Under the pieces are notes generated by a model. The model was given only the letters and a program-made list of their open reading frames with translations. It was not told the origin of the DNA and made no database searches. Position numbers and translations under genes: made by a program. 64,000 nt of DNA. It comes from Ferrimicrobium acidiphilum DSM 19497 (GTDB taxonomy: Bacteria > Actinomycetota > Acidimicrobiia > Acidimicrobiales > Acidimicrobiaceae). Of this stretch, positions 44,092 through 51,403 are shown one piece after another; position 1 is the stretch's first letter; the number at the start of each line of letters is the position of its first letter. The stretch spans positions 1-64,000 of the forward strand of contig NZ_JXUW01000008.1 in assembly GCF_000949255.1 (NCBI RefSeq). The letters are read 5' to 3'.

Positions 44092-46239
44092 CTACTGCTC
44101 TCCTTCTGCATCGATGTGAGGTAGGAGGGTGTCGAGCCACCTGGGCATCCACCAGCTGTTATCGCCAAGGAGGGTCATTATCGAGGGCACTAGCAGTAAT
44201 CTGACCACGGTAGCGTCGATAAGGACGCTGACGCCGAAGCCGACGGCGAACATCTTGATGACGACGTCAGATGAGCCGACAAAGGCAAAGAATACACTCG
44301 CCATGATTAGCGCGGCTGCTGAGATTACCCTGCCGGTCGAAGAGAGACCCTCTGAGACTGCCTCAGCATTGCTGGCAGTGAGAGTCCACACCTCTCGAAC
44401 GCGTGAGAGCAGAAAGACCTCGTAGTCCATAGAGAGTCCGAAGACGACGGCAAAAACGATCAGCGGAACATAGGCTTCGATGGAGACATTCTGTGGAACG
44501 CCGAGGAGACTCCGTCCCCAACCCCACTGGAAGGTTGCCACGAGAACTCCGTAGGCTGCTCCAATGCTAAGCAGGTTCATGATGACGGCCTTCACCGCGA
44601 GCACCAGACTGCGGAACACAGACATGATCACGAGAAAGGCGACGACCAGAACCAAGATGATGGTGACGACAAGGTGAGAGCTGATGGTCTGGTCGAATTG
44701 AATCTGTAGCGCGGTAGCACCTGTGATATATCCCTTTACTCCACTGGCATGGGTGACGCTCGGTAGTGTGGTGTTCACCAACGTCGAGAACAGTGCGTTG
44801 GTCTGCTGACTATCTGGTCCTGACTTGGGCACGATGGTGGATGTAAGGATGGCGCCGTTCGGGGTCAACTTTGGTGGAGAGACTGAGGCTACATCGCCAA
44901 GTCGAATCAACTGATGGTAGAGGTTGTGGCCGAGAGTGCTCGCCGATCCTTGGTAGTGGCCAATGTCGATGACGGCGACGAGTGGGCCGTTGGCGCCGGG
45001 CCCGAATGCTCTCGCGATCTCGTCGTAGGCCCGGCGGGAGGTAAATGTGGTTGGATAGGAGGAGTCGCCGACGTTACCGAGTTGGATTGAGAAGAATGGC
45101 ACGATCAGGATTGCGAGCACGATCAGTCCACCCAATAGGTAGAGAAACGGACGCCGCTGAAGGTGGTAGGCGTAGCGGTGCCATAGGTCGTTCGAATCGC
45201 CAGCCTCTGCGACCGGCCGTCCAATGTGCCACCTGTCTATCCTGGACCCTGCCAGACTGAGACCGGCAGGGACAAGGGTTATTGCACCTGCCGCGGCGGT
45301 GAGGACCCCAAAGAAGGCGGCGAAGCCGAGTTGGCCGAAGAAGGTTATACCCGACGCATATAGTCCAAAGAGGGCTATCGACACACTCGCTGCCGCCACC
45401 AAGACTGCGTGCCCACTTGTGGCTACGGTTCTGCTTGCCGCGGTGACTGGATCGAGTCCGTCCATGATCCGTTGACGAAAGCGAGTGCTTAAGAATACTG
45501 CGTAGTCGATACCTACCCCTAACCCGATCATGAGCGCCAAAGTCGGCGAGGCTGTGCCGAAGGTGATGACGCTAGCGACGATCCCAAGTATCGAAACACC
45601 GATGCCGACACTAAAGATGGCGGTTACAAGAGGTAACCCAGTGGCGATCAAGCTGCCAAAACTCACTACCAGAACGATTATCGCAACGCCAAAGCCAATC
45701 GCCTCTGACGAGATGTCCTTGGTTGGAGGATTCACGACGGCGTCGAATCCACCACCATAGTTGACGTGAAGTCCAGCCCGAGTCGCTGGCTCCATGGCTC
45801 GATACAGCGGGTTGGCGTAGGTTTTCCCAAGCGAGGCGGGCAATACTTTTAGATGAACTGTGATCAGTGCGGTCGTCCCCGGCCTCGATAGAGCGGAAGC
45901 GTTGGATGAGAGAGGATTCGATACCGCCACCACGTCGGCGAGTTTGGCTAAGTTAACCTCGCTTTGGTCGATGGCCTTGGACTTCGAGAGCAGGTCGACA
46001 CCGCTAACCACCACGAGACCTGTGTAACCTGAGCTCGCTGGATCGTTGCGTTTCAGGAGCGTGAACCCGATAGATGCCTGTGTTCCGTGGAGGTTGATGC
46101 TGTTTTGATAGACCCCCGAGATCGCTCGATGTCCTGCGACCGCCGCGATCAGGACAACGAACCAGATCCCTATTGTACGTAGCGGTTTGCCCGCACAGGC
46201 ACGACCTAGCCGCTCTAGGAGTCCAAGTTGTGTTGTCAT
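44092..46239 (-). CDS. MMPL/RND-family membrane transporter
   Basis: 715 aa. About 12 membrane helices in two copies of the RND unit, each with a large outside loop; the charged motif pairs are in LGVGIDYAVFLSTRFRQ and FGLSMDYEVFLLSRVRE. MMPL proteins export lipids or drugs across the actinobacterial membrane with the proton gradient. The TetR gene is divergent from it, with a palindrome between, so the TetR protein probably represses it. Confidence 0.88.
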   Translation of the reverse strand: MTTQLGLLERLGRACAGKPLRTIGIWFVVLIAAVAGHRAISGVYQNSINLHGTQASIGFTLLKRNDPASSGYTGLVVVSGVDLLSKSKAIDQSEVNLAKLADVVAVSNPLSSNASALSRPGTTALITVHLKVLPASLGKTYANPLYRAMEPATRAGLHVNYGGGFDAVVNPPTKDISSEAIGFGVAIIVLVVSFGSLIATGLPLVTAIFSVGIGVSILGIVASVITFGTASPTLALMIGLGVGIDYAVFLSTRFRQRIMDGLDPVTAASRTVATSGHAVLVAAASVSIALFGLYASGITFFGQLGFAAFFGVLTAAAGAITLVPAGLSLAGSRIDRWHIGRPVAEAGDSNDLWHRYAYHLQRRPFLYLLGGLIVLAILIVPFFSIQLGNVGDSSYPTTFTSRRAYDEIARAFGPGANGPLVAVIDIGHYQGSASTLGHNLYHQLIRLGDVASVSPPKLTPNGAILTSTIVPKSGPDSQQTNALFSTLVNTTLPSVTHASGVKGYITGATALQIQFDQTISSHLVVTIILVLVVAFLVIMSVFRSLVLAVKAVIMNLLSIGAAYGVLVATFQWGWGRSLLGVPQNVSIEAYVPLIVFAVVFGLSMDYEVFLLSRVREVWTLTASNAEAVSEGLSSTGRVISAAALIMASVFFAFVGSSDVVIKMFAVGFGVSVLIDATVVRLLLVPSIMTLLGDNSWWMPRWLDTLLPHIDAEGEQ

Positions 46240-46378
46240 AGCTGGGCCTTCGCCTCCTTCTTCGGCGCTGTAGCGGTTGATCTCGCTTCGACCTCGGCAG
46301 GCTTGGCGAGCAGCTACTCCTCAGTTCAGGTCGTGTAATGACATTAGCCATCTGGTGTTACTCCCTGCAGTGTAATAT

Positions 46379-46410
46379 ATGGCAGAAATGACACATGTCA
46401 GTACTGCCAT
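46379..46410. promoter_or_regulatory. Nested palindrome between MMPL and TetR genes
   Basis: ATGGCAG-aaa-TGACA-CA-TGTCA-gta-CTGCCAT: outer 7-bp and inner 5-bp arms are both perfect and share one centre. A 32-bp site of this kind is typical of TetR-type operators and lies 55 nt before the regulator's GTG and 140 nt before the transporter's ATG. Confidence 0.6.
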
Positions 46411-46464
46411 CAATTCTGAGGTTAGCTCACTCTGAAGATGGCTTTAGTGCTAGGATCGTGATTT

Positions 46465-47109
46465 GTGGGTTCGATTGAGCAGGGAGGACGGCGAGAGCGC
46501 AAAAAGGCATTGACTCGAGAGCGTCTGATCAAGGTTGCGCGCGAGCTCTTTGCTGAGCAGGGATTCCCGGAGACGACGGTTCAGCAGATTACAGAGGCCG
46601 CCGATGTATCCGAGCGAACGTTCTTTCGATATTTTGAATCCAAGGATGATCTGCTCCTTCTTGATCTTGTTGCATTTTTCGATCGAGTGGAGTTTGAGCT
46701 CCGTGTACGCCCTATAGAGGAGGAGCCACTGGTCGCCCTCTACCAGTCGATGCTCACTAGCGTCCGCTCTGGATTGGATGAGTCGTTTGAGATTCCAATG
46801 GTTCGGCCCCATGGACTTGGGTTGGAGTTGACCAATCAACTTGCTCGAACCTACATCAGTTGGGAACTGCGAATCGCAGAGATTCTTGCCCAACGTCTTG
46901 GCGGCTCTTCCGATTGTCGGTTGCGTGCGGATGTAACCGCAAAGCTCGGGATTAGCGTGCTTCGAGCAGCGTTTCGAGAGCTATTTCAGAACACTCCGGA
47001 ACACCTGCGCCCGGAGCCAGCTGCATTTCCACAACAGCTGGAGTGTGCCTTTGTTTCTGCACTAGATGAGTGTGATCTGTTGCGAAGACTGCTCGCCACC
47101 CGGGATTAA
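46465..47109 (+). CDS. TetR-family regulator
   Basis: 214 aa with a GTG start. The HTH is at residues 28-47 (TTVQQITEAADVSERTFFRYF), with the family lead-in RERLIKVARELFAEQGF. The ligand domain (60-214) is helical and family-specific. It is divergent from the MMPL transporter gene, so it probably represses that gene and itself and is released by a hydrophobic compound. Confidence 0.88.
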   Translation: MGSIEQGGRRERKKALTRERLIKVARELFAEQGFPETTVQQITEAADVSERTFFRYFESKDDLLLLDLVAFFDRVEFELRVRPIEEEPLVALYQSMLTSVRSGLDESFEIPMVRPHGLGLELTNQLARTYISWELRIAEILAQRLGGSSDCRLRADVTAKLGISVLRAAFRELFQNTPEHLRPEPAAFPQQLECAFVSALDECDLLRRLLATRD

Positions 47110-47278
47110 GTCGGTTGATGCTAATCTAGACGGCTCTCGCAACAGCACTACTAACCCTCTGTTGATGTCGGCGGCACACTGCCCACCCTTCTTATGTCTC
47201 ATTGACGAGTAACTAGCATGGAGGTGGCATCCCATCGTAGCTTTAGCAGCTGCGTCAAGTTCCTACAAAGGAGATTCC

Positions 47279-47620
47279 ATGGATACGGTTGATCAAATGA
47301 CCCAAAGTGACGGCCACCAGTCGAGGCTTGTCCGAATTCTCGCTTTTGTCCCACGGATCCTGTCATCCAAGCCGCATATTATCTTGCTCACGGTGCTAGG
47401 TGTATATTTAGTGGCGCTTCCATTGCTTTCGGTCCATGTATCTGCGTTCGCTGAGCTAGTCGGTGGCAACTACACCAATGTGACCAGTGATCTCGGTGCG
47501 TGCATTGCGGCTGGAGGTACGATTCACCTAATCAAATCACATCGCGAGCACCGAAGTGAGTTGGCTAAGCTACAGACCTTGGTCACCGACCTCCATCGCC
47601 GACTTGATGAGAAGCTCTAG
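47279..47620 (+). CDS. Small membrane protein with C-terminal coiled tail
   Basis: 113 aa, preceded by an ideal AAAGGAG. One strong hydrophobic helix (IILLTVLGVYLVALPLL) and a weaker second one (GACIAAGGTIHLI) are followed by a charged helix (HREHRSELAKLQTLVTDLHRRLDEKL) likely to be a coiled coil in the cytoplasm. I do not recognise the family. It lies 140 nt before the ferric-reductase-like gene and may belong to that operon. Confidence 0.7.
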   Translation: MDTVDQMTQSDGHQSRLVRILAFVPRILSSKPHIILLTVLGVYLVALPLLSVHVSAFAELVGGNYTNVTSDLGACIAAGGTIHLIKSHREHRSELAKLQTLVTDLHRRLDEKL

Positions 47621-47760
47621 GGCGCGAATCTCAGCTTCGCTTCAGTCGGTCCCAAGCTTTCGCTGGCAGGCTAGAACGAGCGCGTTGGGGCTGGATTCCG
47701 ATGGAGTTCCACTCCCAATGCGTTGTCAATTTCGGCGCGATGAGGATTAGAAGGAGTTAC

Positions 47761-49125
47761 ATGAAAACAACAGCCCGAGGTGGCGGTCTGGAGACCGACC
47801 CGAGCCCGACGCGCCGAGCAAGTTCAGGTGAGACTGGCCTGCTGTTCGCACTCGCACTCGCTGGTATTGGCCTTGGGGTTGCGCTTGGATTGCCGCTGGT
47901 CGATGGCACCATTCATGAGATCCACGCTCCAGGTGGATGGACTCTTTTTCTGGGATCAGTGACCGGACTCGTCGGCACCTATTTCGCGATGGTGATGGTG
48001 TTGATGGCATCGCGTCTACCGCTGCTAGAGCGTGCGCTCGGCCGTGGTGGAGTCATGGGTTGGCATAAGAACCTGTCCGTTCTAGCTATCTCCTTCATAC
48101 TTGCTCATGCGGTGCTGACCACGGTGGCCTATGCGCAGATTTCCAAGACGGGGTTCTCCCACGAGATCGGCGTGTTGATCAACACATATCCGGACATGCT
48201 CACCGCATTCATCGCTCTGGGATTGATGTTGCTGATCGGATTAGTATCGCTTCCTTGGCTGAGGCGACGACTATCGAGAGAGAATTGGTGGCTGTTGCAT
48301 CTGCTGATCTATGTGTCGTTGGTGCTATCGTTCGCCCATGAGCTGGTACTCGGCCCTAGCTTTGTGAATCACCCTGTCGCTCAGTGGGTATGGGGTCTGG
48401 CGTGGGTCCTCGTTGGAGTGGCCATCCTCGTCTATCGTGTCTGTATCCCCTTGCTTAGATCATTGCGTCATGGGCTGCGAGTGGTGGCGGTCGAACCGCA
48501 ATCCAATGGGATCACCAAGGTGTTGCTGGAGGGTCAGTACCTTGATGACCTGCGTCTGCAAGGCGGCCAGTTTTTCGAATGGCGTTTTCTGACTCGTGGT
48601 CGATGGTGGCAGGCACATCCGTTCTCTGTCGTTGATCTCCAGGGTGACGTCATTAGGTTAATGGTTAAACCAGTCGGTGACTTTTCCTCGAACATCGCAC
48701 AACTCAAAGTGGGTACCCGCGTCTGGTTCGAGGGCCCTTACGGGAACTTTACCGTCGCTCGGCGGGCCAGAGATCGCGCGCTTTTGATCGCAGGTGGAAT
48801 CGGAGTTACGGCCATACGAGGGCTGCTCGAGGATCTACCCGCCGGTAGTCGACCAGCTCTTATTCTTAGGGTCACCTCTAAAACCGATCTCATGCTGGTC
48901 GATGAGCTTGAACGTCTCGCCAACGAGCGCAACGGTCGGGTCTATATTCTGAGCGGAGACCGTACCTCGGTGGATTTGCGTACCATCGCTGGCAACATCA
49001 AGGACTATCGGAGTCGTGACATCTTCATTAGCGGCTCGCCAGGTTTTGTCGAGGCGGTGCGCGATGTTTTCTTGCAGCTTGGAGTGCACAGGCGCCAACT
49101 CCATGTCGAACCGTATTCGATTTAG
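47761..49125 (+). CDS. Ferric-reductase-like membrane flavohaem oxidoreductase
   Basis: 454 aa from ATG 47761 (AGAAGGAG before it). The N-terminal half has about six helices with b-haem His candidates (MGWHKNLS, FILAHAVL, WLLHLLIYV, LSFAHELV). The C-terminal half is a ferredoxin-NADP reductase module: FAD motif HPFSVVD and NAD(P) loop LLIAGGIGVTAIRGLL. It would move electrons from NAD(P)H across the membrane. FMN-carrier and ApbE genes follow, so the acceptor may be an outside flavoprotein. Confidence 0.85.
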   Translation: MKTTARGGGLETDPSPTRRASSGETGLLFALALAGIGLGVALGLPLVDGTIHEIHAPGGWTLFLGSVTGLVGTYFAMVMVLMASRLPLLERALGRGGVMGWHKNLSVLAISFILAHAVLTTVAYAQISKTGFSHEIGVLINTYPDMLTAFIALGLMLLIGLVSLPWLRRRLSRENWWLLHLLIYVSLVLSFAHELVLGPSFVNHPVAQWVWGLAWVLVGVAILVYRVCIPLLRSLRHGLRVVAVEPQSNGITKVLLEGQYLDDLRLQGGQFFEWRFLTRGRWWQAHPFSVVDLQGDVIRLMVKPVGDFSSNIAQLKVGTRVWFEGPYGNFTVARRARDRALLIAGGIGVTAIRGLLEDLPAGSRPALILRVTSKTDLMLVDELERLANERNGRVYILSGDRTSVDLRTIAGNIKDYRSRDIFISGSPGFVEAVRDVFLQLGVHRRQLHVEPYSI

Positions 49126-49159
49126 TCAGCATCAGCTGTTATCGCTAGAGGAGAGTTAC

Positions 49160-49615
49160 ATGCGCAGAATTTTGACCGTTCTTGGTGCGACGGTAGTTGG
49201 CCTTATTGGCATCCTTACTCTGTATCCACGGTCTAAGACCCAGTTGGGTTCCACCGCATCCAACAAGACCCATTCGAGCTCGAAGGTGTCTAAATCCAAG
49301 AGTTCGACTCCAGCGGCCGTGCCATTGCCGGTCGGGCCGACCTCGGTTACGGGGCCGGTTACGAACTATGGTTACGGGGACATCGCGGTGACCGTCGACG
49401 TGAAGGCCCACAAGATCGTCCAGGTATCGATTGCGAAGTTCCAGGCGCTTGACCAGTACTCGGTCCAGATCGAGCAAGCTGCAGTTCCGTTGCTCCAGAC
49501 CGAGGTGCTCAAAGCTCAGGGGCTTCCGATCTCGATAATCACGGGGGCCACCTATACGAGCCAGGGTTTTGCCTACTCGCTTCAGGGTGCGCTTAATAAG
49601 CTAAAAGGGAAATGA
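49160..49615 (+). CDS. FMN-binding (covalently flavinylated) exported protein
   Basis: 151 aa from ATG 49160 after AGAGGAGAG. A signal anchor (VLGATVVGLIGILTLY) and a Ser/Thr/Lys-rich linker precede an FMN-binding domain with the flavinylation site ITGATYTSQGF; the Thr of TGAT accepts FMN. The overlap of 4 nt with apbE shows its modifying enzyme. It probably takes electrons outside the membrane from the ferric-reductase-like protein. Confidence 0.85.
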   Translation: MRRILTVLGATVVGLIGILTLYPRSKTQLGSTASNKTHSSSKVSKSKSSTPAAVPLPVGPTSVTGPVTNYGYGDIAVTVDVKAHKIVQVSIAKFQALDQYSVQIEQAAVPLLQTEVLKAQGLPISIITGATYTSQGFAYSLQGALNKLKGK

Positions 49616-50346
49616 TGCTCGCTGAGATCGCTACCATGGGCACGGTTTTTACGCTGTCGATTGGAGAGGGAGATCAGATCGATGGCGGGTGGGATCGTAT
49701 GGTTGATAGGGCGACAGACGAGCTTGGGCGTCTCGATAGGGTCTTTAGCACCTATCGGGATGACAGCGAGGTGAGCCGCCTGCGGCGTGGAGAGCGAGGC
49801 GTGGAGAGCTCCGAGGTTGAAGAGGTGGTTGCCCTGTGCGAGCTTGCCAGAGAGCTGTCAGACGGATATTTCGACCCATGGGCGGTGCCGGGAGGTTTCG
49901 ACCCATCAGGCCTAGTCAAGGGTTGGGCAACCGAGCGCATCCTTCAGATGTTGATTGATGCGGGTGCGGCCGAAGCCGTGGTGAATGGAGGTGGAGATAT
50001 TGCGATTCACAGCAGCGAGCCGATTAACGTCGGGATTCGGCATCCGTTCGTTGCGGATCGACTTTGTGCGGTGGTGAAGTGCAATACTGCAGTCGCGACA
50101 TCGGGCCTCTATGAGCGCGGGTGTCATGTGATTAATCCAGCTGGAGGAGAGCTGGGCGCCTTCGCTGCCACCATCGTTGGAGCACCTCTCTACCTTGCTG
50201 ATGCGCTTGCTACCGCTGTGATAGCTGGAGGTGATCGAGTTCTAGAACAGATAGGCTATGCGGGGGAGTTCCACGGCCTGCTGATCACCTTTGATGGGAT
50301 GTTGCACGCGCTACCAGGCACAGTGTTCTCGCCGGAGGAGATCTAA
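49612..50346 (+). CDS. apbE: FAD:protein FMN transferase
   Basis: 244 aa. Family motifs: GTVFTLSIG, LDRVFSTYRDDSEVSRL, FDPSGLVKGWATER, NGGGDIAI and metal-binding residues in ATSGLYERG with the C-terminal DALATAVIAGG. No clear signal peptide at the annotated start, unlike many ApbE proteins; some are cytoplasmic or cleaved atypically. It should attach FMN to the Thr of the preceding protein. Confidence 0.9.
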   Translation: MMLAEIATMGTVFTLSIGEGDQIDGGWDRMVDRATDELGRLDRVFSTYRDDSEVSRLRRGERGVESSEVEEVVALCELARELSDGYFDPWAVPGGFDPSGLVKGWATERILQMLIDAGAAEAVVNGGGDIAIHSSEPINVGIRHPFVADRLCAVVKCNTAVATSGLYERGCHVINPAGGELGAFAATIVGAPLYLADALATAVIAGGDRVLEQIGYAGEFHGLLITFDGMLHALPGTVFSPEEI

Positions 50347-50716
50347 GGTCACTGGTGGCATCTCTTATCTTTGAATACCCGGTTGGGTCGGTTGTCGAAC
50401 CCATGGCGAGTTTTTGTCTCTTGGCGCGTTACTCTGAGAATGTTTATTACTCAAGTCAAGCAACACAGAGGATGCAACAGCTTTGAACGCCTCAGCCTTC
50501 GTCATATCCAGACTGATATCATGACCTAGATACGTCGCTCAACGGTCTTGCAACACTGAGAATTCGGCGTCACCAGGGCGCAAGAGAACAACTTCAGGTC
50601 CTAAGCAGTGTTGGTGCTGGCCAGACCGAATCAGCAAGGCCACACGCGCAAGCTGGAGCAGACCCTCCACTTCTAGATCTCCTGCAACAGGTAGCACTGC
50701 AATGAGTGAACTGTGG
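50347..50716. other. Gene-free stretch
   Basis: 370 bases with no convincing frame or structure. Convergent end of the apbE operon and the DoxX gene; no clear terminator seen. Confidence 0.4.
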
Positions 50717-51091
50717 TTAACTCACAATCTCAAGAAGCAACCCACCGAGGATTGCCGCGTTTTTGTAGAACTGAATACTCTGGTTCTTGCGCGCCGCCTC
50801 ATCCTCCTCACGCCAGAAGGCGTGACCAACCAGAGTTGTTGCGGTGATAGAAGTCGCGAGTCCGAACGCCGCGAGCTTTGGCTTGATGCCGAGGGCGAGC
50901 GCAACTCCGCCGACGACCATAGCCCCACCGTTGAAGCGAACGAGTCCTGGGCTGGCCGGTAAACCCGATCGCTCGAGTGCCTTGTGACGCATGCCGGGCT
51001 CACGGGCAGCCCCTAATCCACCGTAGATGAGTGGGGATGCGACCATCGCCCGCCCTAGTTGACGACAGAATTTTTTTGTTCCTTGACCCAC
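50717..51091 (-). CDS. DoxX-family membrane protein
   Basis: 124 aa (about 109 if ATG 51046 is the start). Four hydrophobic segments with family features: RAMVASPLIYGGL at the start, and HAFWREEDEAARKNQSIQFYKNAAILGGLL at the end. DoxX proteins are small inner-membrane proteins; some are part of thiosulfate:quinone oxidoreductase (DoxDA), others relate to redox stress. No DoxA partner here, so a role in sulfur oxidation is not supported. Confidence 0.8.
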   Translation of the reverse strand: MGQGTKKFCRQLGRAMVASPLIYGGLGAAREPGMRHKALERSGLPASPGLVRFNGGAMVVGGVALALGIKPKLAAFGLATSITATTLVGHAFWREEDEAARKNQSIQFYKNAAILGGLLLEIVS

Positions 51092-51403
51092 GTGAGGTAG
51101 TCCCTTCTTTATGAACTTGTCTTTGTTATCCCCCAGTTTAGCAAGATGAGATGTCCAATAGCGAACGCGCTCTTGGCGTGCGGCGTTCGGTCGTTGCTGT
51201 CTTCATGCTTCAAGCTCATAAACCGCGGTGTTTAGGGCCTGGCCAGTTCGGTCAAGCGCAGTGGGTCCTGGCTCAGGCAAGCATTCACATCCGGTTGTCG
51301 GTCGATGCTATGTTGGAGTCAGGGTACATTAAACAACGCCCAGTCTCTGAGGCGGTGTGCCTAGGCTGTATGGCTCGCCGAAATAGGCCTAGAACAGCAG
51401 TTC
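51092..51403. other. Gene-free stretch
   Basis: About 310 bases upstream of the DoxX gene and downstream of the transketolase fusion, with a short plus-strand frame that has no recognised features. Confidence 0.35.

Noticed and set aside
50717-51091. DoxX protein as part of thiosulfate:quinone oxidoreductase
   Set aside because: No DoxA/DoxD partner; the protein matches the general DoxX family only.
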